Made by a program: the position numbers and the translations under genes
Assembly (NCBI GenBank): GCA_024509875.1
Contig: JAMPIV010021234.1
Location: 1 to 64,000 of the forward strand
Reading direction: 5' to 3'
Length of the DNA stretch: 64,000 nt
Source: Oreohelix idahoensis
Taxonomy: Eukaryota; Mollusca; Gastropoda; Stylommatophora; Oreohelicidae
The notes under the pieces: model-generated
Databases searched by the model: none
Told to the model about the DNA's origin: nothing
Seen by the model: the letters and a program-made list of their open reading frames with translations, nothing else
Part shown: one piece after another, positions 11,514 through 21,144 of the stretch
Numbering within the stretch: the first letter of the stretch is position 1
Layout of the letters: every line of letters begins with the position of its first letter

Positions 11514-12055
11514 TCTGGTTCTTGTCAACAAGTTCTCGCTGGTGACCTTGTCTAGTTCTTGTCATCAGTTTCACGCTGGTGACCTTGTCTCGTTCTTGTC
11601 ATCGGTTTCACGCTGGTGACCTTGTCTGGTCCTTGTCATCAGTTTCACGCTGGTGACCTTGTCTGGTTCTTGTCATCGGTTTCACGCCATTGACCTTGTC
11701 TGGTTCTTGTCATCGGTTTCACGCTGGTGACTTTGTCTGGTTCTTGTCATCAGTTTCACGCTGGTGACCTTGTCTGGTTCTTGTCATCGGTTTCACGCTG
11801 GTGACCTTGTCTGGTTCTTGTCATCGGTTTCACGCCATTGACCTTGTCTGGTTCTTGTCATCGGTTTCACGCTGGTGACCTTGTCTGGTTCTTGTCATCA
11901 GTTTCACGCTGGTGACCTTGTCTGATTCTTGTCATCAGTTTCACGCTGGTGACCTTGTCTGGTTCTTGTCATCAGTTTCACGCTGGTGACCTTGTCTGGT
12001 TCTTGGCATCAATTTCACGCTGGTGACCTTGTCTTGTTCTTGTCATCAGTTCCAC
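11514..12055. repeat. 37-bp minisatellite, about 14 copies
   Basis: Units of 37 bp, each containing ttcttgtcatc(a/g)gtttcacgc and tggtgaccttgtctgg, repeat head to tail. Variants are cagt/cggt and ctggtg/cattg. The unit is the complement of the LINE-B segment at the 'gatgacaagaaccagacaag' site, so it expanded out of the adjoining LINE-B relic. Confidence 0.92.
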
Positions 12056-12940
12056 ATTAGTGTTAAAGTTTACGTAATATTTTTGTATTTACATTCGAAA
12101 AAAATTCGTCACGCTAATTTAATTTCAGAAATAGAATAAGCGTTATTTCTTTCTCTCAATCAGATAAAACCAAAACAAAAACTACTTTCAACCAGGGGAG
12201 AAAAAATTCCTTCAAATCAGGGGAAAATATATTCCTTTTAATCAGGGGAGAAAAAAAACATGCAGGCAATTACTGCGATAGGATGTAGTCCCGTAGAAGA
12301 CACGAGACTAGCTTGCTGACAGCCCGAGGACTGATATTTTAAGCCAGTTTCTCTTCGGATAATTAGAGGTAGAGAGCGCTTAACCCTCGAGATCCAACTG
12401 AACGTAACCCTTAAGTTATGGCGAAGATTTATCAAAAATATCTTTGCACTGGTGACGTCAGAAAATTCTGCAGTCTGTGATGTACTAAAAAACTGAGTAA
12501 CAGACGACCAATACGGGGGTGTAGATTATACGTATGTAGTGGTCTGACTTCCAAGTTCTGACATTTTGTTTCCGGGACTCATCGATACGATCTAATTATG
12601 TTTGTATCGCACCGGATGCTATTTTTCTGAGGACAAATATTTTTTTTATTCATTCTTAAGCAAACAAAATACAACCGTCAAAAAAATAAAGTGTCTTCTA
12701 GCATCTCACGAACAACAAAATCATATATACAAGTTATAGTGATGTGGATGTAACGACACAAATGTCTTCATCAGGGCCACAGCGATACTGATCATACGAA
12801 GAACATTAAAACAGCAAAGCAGGTGCGATAATGAAAAAAGTGCGGGATTTCTGCAACTGTTTTCAATTTCAGTCACGGGTCAATGCTCTACAAAGAACGA
12901 AAACAAGAGAGCAAAGAAAATTCTTCTTCTTCGTACACTC
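12056..12940. other. Unassigned DNA with a short tandem run
   Basis: Three imperfect copies of a unit of about 28 bp around 'tcaggggagaaaa' lie at 12190-12260. Nothing else was recognised. Confidence 0.5.
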
Positions 12941-12944
12941 TCAG

Positions 12945-13145
12945 ACGTCTACTTGAGTGTTTTCACAGAAAGCAATTGTCAGCTACAGGTTTTTTGCATC
13001 TCCGTAGAGTTTTTCACGAATGGTACTGGTGACGGCCAAATGCGCTTTCTTTGTCCCTCATATGTTGGGCATCTTTGAAGCAGATGTTCAGCAGTCATTT
13101 TATCAGTGCCACAGTTACACACATTGGTAGCTCCTATGTTTGTTT
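12945..13145 (-). pseudogene. C-terminal zinc-knuckle relic of a Jockey/I-type LINE ORF2
   Basis: The minus-strand frame over about 12990-13137 reads NVCNCGTDKMTAEHLLQRCP followed by TYEGQRKRIWPSP. This matches the cysteine-histidine C-terminal motif (C-x-C-x7-H-x4-C type, with EHLLxxCP) that ends the ORF2 protein of many Jockey- and I-related LINEs after the RNase H region. No RT domain is attached, so this is a 5'-truncated dead copy. Confidence 0.65.
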
Positions 13146-14130
13146 AACTTGTTGAATAGATGGTATCCCAATATGCTGTGACGCGAGCAAAGTGTGAAGA
13201 TTACATCTTGTTCTCTTTCGTTTGTGCAAACAAACTGAGACAATAAGTTGTGGCGGAAGGTTTTTATAGGTTATAGCGATTGTAATAGAGTAGAATAAGT
13301 CTTCTCTCTAGAAAGGGCGAGGTAAATATTAAAATTGTTGGAGATGAACACTGGCATCACAGGATAGTCACGACTGTGAAGGTCTCTGTTACAGATATAA
13401 TTCAAAGTAAGTCAGAGCTATGGTGCCACCTTCGCTAAGTAACTATCAGTGATAAAACAATTAATAAAACTCAACTTCAACAATATTGAATTAATAAAGC
13501 TGTTGAGTACAATTATGAAATGTGTTTATTTACATCTATATTTCTAGTGCTGACTTATGAATGTATGTCGATGGAATCAATGAAGAATTATTTTACAAAA
13601 GCCTGGTGACGATGAAGTTAAATTATTAATAACTTTAAAAAAAAATGTTCTTGTAGATGTGACAGAACGGGGCGGTCCCTCTCGATCGTTGTTTAACTCC
13701 AGCAGTATCGGTACATTTGTGGTACTGATTTTATTGTGTGCTTTCATTTGTCGCACTTTCTTTCTTTTTCTGCTATGTGTAGCAGATACTATGTATTTTC
13801 CTTCTTACACTCTTCTCCTGGATAAGTAGACATGTCTAGTTATTATCCATTTCCCCCTACGGTGCAAGGAGTGGCAGCGACCTAACCATGTTGGCTATCG
13901 TGGGCGCAGCGATATCAGTATACAGATTAACACGTACATCGCTTCAGCGCAGTGCTTAATCACTTGTATGACACGGGTACGCGCATCACCAAAGCTTGAA
14001 ATACGGGGAAACAACTCATGGACAGACACAGATAAGAGATTACTTTCTTATAAGAGTAATGTTGGATACATTGGGAACACGTTTTCATATTAGTTTATCG
14101 ACGTGTTTGTAAGTTGGTACACAGGGCAAC

Positions 14131-15220
14131 CTTCGATCGAGTCTGGCATGAAGGCTTATGGCAAGTAATGAGAAAATTCAATTTTGATACCAACATCATA
14201 GATATCATTGAAGCACTATACAAGGACGCAAGCAGTGCTGTTTTTGCAAGCAACGACATTGGAGAATTTTTCAAAACAACTGTAGGAGTTCGGCAGGGAT
14301 GTATCCTGTCCCCAGTGCTCTTTAATATTTATCTAGAACATATTATGCAAGAGGCTCTCTACGATTATAAATCAACCATATCGATTGGAGGCCGACCTCT
14401 GTGCAACCTACGTTTTGCTGATGATATTGATCTGATAGCTGGATCAGAATCAGAACTTCAAGACCTTACCTCTAGACTGGAGAAAGTAACAAGAACGTAT
14501 GGGATGGAAATTAATATAGAAAAAAGCAAGATATTGGTGAATAGCCATAAGAAACATGTTCCGACCAACATTACGTTAAATGGGCAAACGTTAGAAGAAG
14601 TTAACACCTTTAAATATCTCGGGTCCACTATATGCAGTGATGGAAGATCAATTAAAGAAATCAAGACAAGACTTGAGATGGCCTCAGCTGCCATGACAAG
14701 GTTGAATGTGATCTGGAAAAGTAACATCAGTTTTCCTGTGAAGATCAAATTATACAAATCACTTGTATTATCTATTCTCTTGTATGGGTGTGAGAGCTGG
14801 ACACTCACTGCAGATACGGAGCGAAGGATTCAGGCTGTCGAGCATAAATGTTATAGAAGAATTTTGCGCATTTGCTATAAAGAGCACAAAACAAATGTCT
14901 ATGTTAGAGAGAAGATAAACACCTATGCAGGCCACCAAGAACCACTTTTGTCAACAGTGAAACGTCGAAAGCTTGCCTGGTTTGGGCATGTAACTCGTCA
15001 TGACTCCCTTTCGAAAACGATCCTTCAGGGAACAGTCGAAGGTAAACGGAGAAGAGGAAGGCAGAGAAAATCCTGGGCTGATAACATCAAAGAATGGGCA
15101 GGACACGGTTTTTCCACACTTGTACGCATTGCTGAGGATAGAGAGCAGTGGAGGACCCTGTCTGCTGATGCTTCCACCATGGCACCCCTACGACCCATGA
15201 CGGGTTACGGGCTGAGATGA
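14131..15220 (+). pseudogene. LINE-A ORF2 fragment: reverse transcriptase palm/thumb and C terminus
   Basis: About 360 codons remain open. They include the RT motifs GVRQGCILSPVLFNIYLEH and FADDIDLI (the catalytic A-D-D box), a thumb region ending LYGCESWTLTADTERR, and a basic C-terminal segment with WFGHVTRH and KRRRGRQRKSW that is common in endonuclease-RT LINE proteins. The endonuclease and the first RT motifs are missing through 5' truncation. The upstream codons of the open frame belong to the LTR, so it has no start of its own. Clade is uncertain (RTE-like or a related group). Confidence 0.9.
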
Positions 15221-15227
15221 GATGATG
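14131..15227 (+). mobile_element. LINE-A, 5'-truncated insertion inside the 5' LTR
   Basis: The 12-bp string acacagggcaac occurs at 14119-14130 and again at 15228-15239. In the 3' LTR (about 19932-19943) it occurs once and the flanking sequence is continuous, so that LTR is a true empty site. The insert starts inside the RT domain (FDRVWH) and ends with a GATGA-type tail, the signature of target-primed reverse transcription with 5' truncation. It landed after the LTR element had integrated. Confidence 0.95.
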
Positions 15228-16436
15228 ACACAGGGCAACCGGATGTTTACCGCCCATTTTTAGAAAAGTAATGTTTGAAATGTTGCATTAGCTGAGTCAT
15301 GCAACATATTCAAATCAGATTGGCTGATCCTTTGAGGCGCGCATAACAAACGCGTGGGAAGGCAGTGAATATAATCTGACCATTTTCTCAAACTATTTCA
15401 CTTGAGAAATCGCTCGCCAAGATACCAAACCTTGCTACAGTAAAGAATTAGAATTCATAATTCCTTCTTTACATACCGTACACCTTTTATTGGCGTATTT
15501 ATCAGGACTTACAATATAGCCCAGGAAATCTCTAGCATTTTGAATAAGGAAACTGGGACTGAGGAAACTGAAGGACCACACACGAAGTCAGAGAGGAAAC
15601 TTATTAAATTAACGACACCCCAGACGCGTGTAAGAGGCCGATTCAAATCTCTTTTATTCCTCTGAGCAAAAAGTCTGTGAGCCAGGATTGGCGTATTGGT
15701 GGTACCAGCAGAAAGTACTATCTCTGGAACAAGAAGGAAACAGTGGCTTACGCTTTAATACGTGGTAGACTCTCCTTGACATTTCTGGGAAACGAGCTAC
15801 ACCCGACAACCTTGATCAGGGACGAGCGTGAGCAGTGTGAAAATGACCAACCCATAAGAAGGAGCAGAACCGTCATTGGCAGCTAAGTTCAAATCTATGC
15901 TGCCACTTGAACTTCTTGTAACATTTCACAATCCATAACGACTGTGATGATAACCTTTCTTGATCCATAACTGTTCAAATAATTTTTTCAACTGTTAAAA
16001 CTTAAGTGATTATTAAATTTTGTTAGTTGTAATTATACGAATTTAACTTCGATTTGATCATTTTAAAGTTACTGTATGTTTGTCTCAGTCAACTTACTAC
16101 ACACACTCTAAACAGAGCTATACTAGAATAATATAATTCCACTGAGTAAATCATGGGTGGGGGCTTGAAAGAGCTGAAATTAATAAGTGCTTAAATCCTT
16201 GTGTCGGCAGAATTACAGAGTTAACATACTCAGCCAAAGCAGTATTGTTCTCGCTTATTCTGAATATCTTATGAAGACTCCCTGGAGATAGAAGCGTTTT
16301 GTTTCTTCTATTTACATCTCTGCCAAGAGTAATCTCGTGCGAAGGTAGACACCTTTGAAGCCCATATTGGATACTCTTGAGTTTTGGCTACTGTTGGACG
16401 ACTACTGCAAAGCGGGGGAGGCAATACCGTCACAAT

Positions 16437-16460
16437 TGGGGTCTTGACTTGGGATTGAAC
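16437..16460 (+). promoter_or_regulatory. Primer-binding site for minus-strand DNA synthesis
   Basis: Two bases after the 5' LTR lies tggggtcttgacttggg continuing through attgaac. Its reverse complement has the geometry of a tRNA 3' end: CCA, discriminator base, 7-nt acceptor strand, 5-nt T-stem strand, and then a T loop matching TTCRANY (ttcaatc) at exactly the right spacing. Which tRNA this is was not identified. Confidence 0.75.
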
Positions 16461-16809
16461 GCGGTCGCTCAAGCGTGATGAATCACAGTTGAACGATTCG
16501 TGCCGGGATTATAGAACTTGTGAAGTTATTCCCCTAGACTTGAGTGACATAAATTTCAGATTTACCGAAAGAATAGTGTCAAGATTGTGTGTAATTGGAA
16601 TACTGAGCATACATTGCGTTCATAAATAACAGTAAATGTAACTGTGTAAAGAATAATTGAAAGACACAATATTTCTTGTAAATTAAAGTTTAAGTTAAAG
16701 AAATAAGAAGTTCACTTGGGGCAGCTAAATCATTATTGTACATTTGTGATTTTCCTAGTAGTAGCTGTTGTGCATTTGTGTAGCTTCGTAAGCAGACCTT
16801 TCGCTCAGA

Positions 16810-18060
16810 ATGGCAGAGTCCCAAAACCTCTATGCATTTTACCTTAATCTAGGTCGCGAACAAGGTTTTTCAGCGAACGAACTTTCTGACTTTGTTCTTA
16901 CTTATGTGCGAGAACAAAAACAGAAAGAAAAAGATAAAGAGGAAAAAGACAGGATGGAGGCAGAGAAAGCCGCACTCCATGAGAAGAAAGCAGCCGAGAG
17001 GGAAGAGAGAAGGATGGTAGGTGAGCACGAAAAAGCCAAAGCAGAACAGGAAGCTGCAGAGAGAGTAAAATGAGAGTGCATTCCAAGAAAAGAAGGAACA
17101 GGCCAAGAGCGCATTCCAATAAAAGAACGAACAGACCGAGAAAGCATTCGCCATAGAACAGGCCGAAAAAGAAGAAAAAAAAGGAACAGGCCGACAGAGC
17201 TCACGCTATTAGAATGCAGGAATTGGAACTCAAAGGAAGAAGTGGGGATTCTAGTTCTAACAATTGCGGGTCTGGCAGTTCTCAAAGTAGCGATGGAGGA
17301 AACGCCACTCAGGTGGTGGAACCTTGCCATATCCTTCCAATTAGATGTTTACTCTGAGGCTTCAGAGGAAATAGACATATATCTCTCTAAGTTTGAATCA
17401 TTAGCTGCTACATATGGCTTGGAGAGGAAGAGATACAACATGAAGTTATCCCAGAGTCTGAAGGATCTGCTTATGATGTGTTTCTCAAGATGACCATGGA
17501 AGAACAGAACAACTACGACATGTTGAAGAAGGCTCTGCTTCAGCGTTTTATGTTAAATGCAGAGACTTTTCATAGTAAATTCCGTGAGGCGAAACGACAG
17601 AAAGAGGAATCGTATAGACAAATCACTACACGACTAGAAACGTACTTGGAGAAGTGGGGATCTCTAAGCACCGATGAAGAATCTTATGAAGGGTTGCATG
17701 AGATGATTGTCATGGAACAGTTCAAGGACTCGCTCACTCCTGACATGAGACGGTTCCTGGCGGAGCATGGGGCCGAAACTCTTGAGCAGGTGGCACAGTT
17801 TGCCGATACGTATCAGAGCACCCAGTCGGAAGTGAATCCGTCTAAAAGGCGCCACCACGTTAGTCACCCCAAACAAAAGGATCCTCCAAATGATAACTCC
17901 AAAAGTACGGACAACACAACACACAAAACAGCCCACCAACAGCAGCAACAACCACACGATCACCAGAGGCAGAAACAGAGAATTCAGCCCAGGGAACTGG
18001 AAGACGATATTGTAAATCGTGCAAAACTGACACACATTTCACATCGGACTGTAGGAGGCC
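16810..18060 (+). pseudogene. gag relic (coiled coil, SCAN-like capsid part, CCHC zinc knuckle)
   Basis: The ATG at 16810 opens an 87-codon frame: an N-terminal motif (FYLNLGREQGFSANELSDF) and then a long E/K/R-rich coiled coil. It stops at 17071, and further frame breaks lie near 17119, 17180 and 17463. A capsid-like segment with SCAN-like character (DIYLSKFESLAATYGLE, then NYDMLKKALLQRF and ESYRQITTRLETYLEKWGSL) spans 17360-17815. Nucleotides 18011-18052 in another frame encode a canonical nucleocapsid knuckle C-x2-C-x4-H-x4-C. At least four lesions make it nonfunctional. Gag would assemble the particle and package RNA. Confidence 0.8.
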
Positions 18061-18162
18061 GACATCCGGCCCTTATAGTGTCGCTCGCTTGCCTGATCAA
18101 GGGGCCGATAGGGAAACATGACCCCCAATTATGTGAACAAAATTCTAGCCACCCTTCTATTA

Positions 18163-18482
18163 CTGAGCAAGTAACTGTTGGTAACCACACCTACGGTCTT
18201 GTATGACTCGGGTCTCGAATACTCGGCTCCAGTGTCCCCATCTTTGGTGAAGGCCCACCAATACACTAGTGAAACTGTAGAAATACAGGGGCCCAGGAAA
18301 AGTATAAAGCCAATGCTTCTTCCGGTTGCGGTAATTGATGGCTCAACCCGTAAATTAATATTAGACAAACATAAAGGTATGTTTTCAGGCACTCGTAAGA
18401 AATAACCCGATATGTGCGTGGCTAAATCAATGCCGCAGTTTTAGACGATTTAGTCTACCCTCTCAATTTAGGGAGGAAATAT
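18163..18482 (+). pseudogene. Retropepsin-like protease relic, interrupted by a SINE fragment
   Basis: A frame with LYDSG (the D-S/T-G catalytic aspartyl motif of retropepsins, codon for D at 18205) runs through EIQGPRKSIKPMLLPVAVID, is broken by 18351-18403, and continues downstream as AVLDDLVYPLNLGRKYVF near 18440-18490. That resembles the C-terminal part of Ty3/Gypsy proteases. It would cut the Gag-Pol precursor in a live element. Confidence 0.6.
18351..18403 (-). mobile_element. SINE-D 3' fragment inserted in the protease relic
   Basis: The stretch ttagacaaacataaaggtat through cactcgtaagaaa is identical to 42386-42427, where it forms the 3' part of a larger tRNA-derived SINE on the minus strand. 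aacccg flanks it at 18345-18350 and 18404-18409. It is a very short 5'-truncated insertion, about 53 bp. Confidence 0.65.
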
Positions 18483-19409
18483 GTGTTTCTTGGAGATCCG
18501 TCACGTGACTCCAAGTCGACACAAAAGAGAGATAACACAGGACACGCCTCAGTGGCTCTTGAGTCATCATCTTTACACAGCTTGAATATTTCAGAGCTGA
18601 AGCAGGCACAAAGGGCAGATCAAACCCTAAAGCTTTGCTTTTCTAAGTTGTATGGTAATTACACCCATACTCCACAGGGAGCATATTACAGGGAGAGAGG
18701 TTTGGTCTATAGACGGGTTTGGAATAAGAGACAACTAGTTGTCCCGTTACCCTATCGCACCCGCCTAATGCAGGAAATACATTTAACCATGCCCCATCCA
18801 ATTAAAGGTTCATATGCCCTGGTAAAACAGGTCTCCTTAAATTACTTCTGGCCAGGTTTGCGACATGATGTTCGACAGTTTATGCAAGATTGCTCTGTTC
18901 GCCATCCCCCGGACAACCAGAAGGATGAAACTACGAAGAAAGAGTCTGAGCAGAGTAACCAACAACCAAAGTTGGATAACTCGTATCTGAACTCGATATT
19001 TCTGTGTAGTAAAGCAGAGTTACGCCAAGCGCAGATGGAAGACATTACCATAGCGCCGTACTCTGAAAAGAGTCAGATCAAGATAAACCATGCTTCAGCT
19101 GGAACTTTCCACAACGAGGATGGGATTATTTTTCGACGGACAAGGCAAGTGAAGCAACTCGTTGTGCCTCTCCCCTTAAGACCCTCCGTCATGAAAGCGG
19201 CTCATGTTTCATCATCGGGAGAACATGTTTCAGTAGGAATTACGATGAGTAACTTTAAGGAGGATTACTTTTGGCTTAGACGGTGGGCAGATTTGCACGA
19301 GTACATTAAAAACTGCACACACTGCCAAGCGAGAAACTCAGTCACTCGCCACCGAGATAAAGGAAGAGAGGAAAACTCTACGAGAGAGATAGAACCCGGA
19401 AGACAGTAG
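18483..19409 (+). CDS. ORF with two tandem integrase HHCC zinc-binding modules and no catalytic core
   Basis: 308 codons. Residues about 38-141 and 179-285 are two diverged copies of one module: a lead (ELKQAQRADQ / ELRQAQMEDI), a QLVVPLP.R segment, and an H2C2 zinc-binding fold. Module 1 keeps H100, H105 and C137 but has lost the last cysteine (CSVRH). Module 2 is complete: H241, H248, C278, C281 (NCTHCQARN), with the family's YFW signature in both. In retroviral-type integrases this domain precedes the DD35E core. Here the frame ends GRQ-stop and runs straight into the polypurine tract and 3' LTR, with no core. The frame continues upstream into the protease relic. Function, if any, is unknown; nucleic-acid binding is an inference. 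Confidence 0.75.
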   Translation: MFLGDPSRDSKSTQKRDNTGHASVALESSSLHSLNISELKQAQRADQTLKLCFSKLYGNYTHTPQGAYYRERGLVYRRVWNKRQLVVPLPYRTRLMQEIHLTMPHPIKGSYALVKQVSLNYFWPGLRHDVRQFMQDCSVRHPPDNQKDETTKKESEQSNQQPKLDNSYLNSIFLCSKAELRQAQMEDITIAPYSEKSQIKINHASAGTFHNEDGIIFRRTRQVKQLVVPLPLRPSVMKAAHVSSSGEHVSVGITMSNFKEDYFWLRRWADLHEYIKNCTHCQARNSVTRHRDKGREENSTREIEPGRQ

Positions 19410-19456
19410 AACTCATCCAGAAGTGACCACCCCATAGCTAGATATTCTACAAATCT

Positions 19457-19472
19457 CTTAGGAGAGGGTGTA
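19457..19472 (+). promoter_or_regulatory. Polypurine tract
   Basis: The purine-rich run aggagagggtgta lies immediately before the 3' LTR, the position used to prime plus-strand DNA synthesis in LTR retroelements. Confidence 0.6.
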
Positions 19473-21139
19473 TGTGACAGAACGGGGCGGCCCCTCTCGA
19501 TCTTTGTTTCACTCCAGCAGTATCGGTACATTTGTGGTACTGATTTTATTGTGTGCTTTCATTTGTCGCACTTTCTTTCTTTTTCTGCTATGTGTAGCAG
19601 ATACTATGTATTTTCCTTCTTACACTCTTCTCCTGGATAAGTAGACATGTCTAGTTATTATCCATTTCCCCTACGGTGCAAGGAGTGGCAGCGACCTAAC
19701 CATGTTGGCTATCGTGGGCGCAGCGATATCAGTATACAGATTAACACGTACATCGCTTCAGCGCAGTGCTTAATCACTTATATGACACGGGTACGCGCAT
19801 CACCAAAGCTTGAAATACGGGGAAACAACTCATGGACAGACACAGATAAGAGATTACTTTCTTATAAGAGTAATGTTGGATACATTGGGAACACGTTTTC
19901 ATATGAGTTTATCGACGTGTTTGTAAGTTGGTACACAGGGCAACCGGATGTTTACCGCCCATTTTTAGAAAAGTAATGTTTGAAATGTTGCATTAGCTGA
20001 GTCATGCAACATATTCAAATCAGATTGGCTGATCCTTTGAGGCGCGCATAACAAACGCGTGGGAAGGCAGTGAATATAATCTGACCATTTTCTCAAGCTA
20101 TTTCACTTGAGAAATCGCTCGCCAAGATACCAAACCTTGCTACAGTGAAGAATTGGAATTCAGATTTCTTTCTTTACATACCGGACATCTTTTATTGGAG
20201 TATTTATCAGGACTTACAATATAGCCCAGGAAATCTCTAGCATTTTAAATAAGGAAACTGGGACTGAGGAAACTGAAGGACCACACACGAAGTCAGAGAG
20301 GGAACTTATTAAATTAACGACACTTCAGAAGCGTGTAAGAGGCCGATTCAAATCTCTTTTATTCATCTGAGCAAAACGTCTGTAAGCCTGGATTGGCGTA
20401 TTGGTGGTACCAGCAGAAAGTACTATCTCTGGAACAAGAAGGGAACAGTTGCCCAAGCTTTAAGACGTGGTAGACTCTCCTTGACATTTCTGGGAAACGA
20501 GCTACACCCGACAACCTTGATCAGGGACGAGCGTGCGCAGTGTGAAAATGACCAACCCATAAGAAGGAGCAGAACCGTCATTGGCAGCTAAGTTCAAATC
20601 TATGCTGCCACTTGAACTTCTTGTAACATTTCACAATCCATAACGACTGTGATGATAACTTTTCTTGATCCATAACTGTTCAAATAATTTTTTCAACTGT
20701 TAAAACTTAAGTGATTATTAAATTTTGTTAGTTGTAATTATACGAATTTAACTTCGATTTGATCATTTTAAAGTTACTGTATGTTTGTCTCAGTCAAATT
20801 ACTACACACACTCTAAACAGAGCTATACTAGAATAATAGAATTCCACTGAGTAAATCAGGGGTGGGGGGCTTGAACGAGCTGAAATTAATAAGTGCTTAA
20901 TTCCTTCACAAAAGCGTCGGCAGAATTACAGAATTAACATACTCAGCTAAAGCAGTATGTTTCTCGCTTATTCTGAATATCTTGTGAAGACTCCTTGGAG
21001 ATAGAAGCGTTTTGTTTCTTCTATTTACATCTCTGCCAAAAGTAATCTCGTGCGAACCTTTGAAGCCCATATTAGATACTCTTGAGTTTTGGTCACTGTT
21101 GGACCACTACTGCAAAGCGGGGGAGGCAATGCCGTCACA
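19473..21139 (+). repeat. 3' LTR (1667 bp)
   Basis: Starts tgtgacagaacggggcgg, ends gccgtcaca, and is followed by the target duplication gtaga. It lacks the LINE present in the 5' LTR and so documents the empty site. Confidence 0.95.
19647..19976 (+). other. 109-codon ORF inside the 3' LTR, function unknown
   Basis: The ATG at 19647 opens a 109-codon frame with no recognised domain. The matching frame in the 5' LTR is broken by one extra C near 13855 and by a stop from a single base change near 14093, and is also cut by the LINE. It may be chance. Long LTRs occasionally carry ORFs. Confidence 0.2.
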
Positions 21140-21144
21140 GTAGA

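Larger units (their letters stand above)
13658..16434 (+). repeat. 5' LTR (1.67 kb without its LINE insert)
   Basis: Removing 14131-15227 plus one copy of the 12-bp duplication gives an LTR collinear with 19473-21139. LTRs carry the promoter and polyadenylation signals of the element. The promoter position was not resolved. Confidence 0.93.
13658..21139 (+). mobile_element. Complete but coding-defective LTR retrotransposon
   Basis: Two direct LTRs (13658-16434 including a 1.1-kb LINE insertion; 19473-21139) both begin tgtgacagaacggggcgg and end cgtcaca (TG...CA). The 5-bp target duplication gtaga sits at 13653-13657 and 21140-21144. A primer-binding site lies two bases inside the 5' LTR and a purine-rich tract abuts the 3' LTR. 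The interior is only about 3 kb: decayed gag, a protease relic and an ORF with two integrase zinc-binding modules. No reverse transcriptase, RNase H or integrase core is present. Mobility would have needed proteins from a relative. By eye the LTRs are about 96-97% identical, so the insertion is moderately old. Confidence 0.92.
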
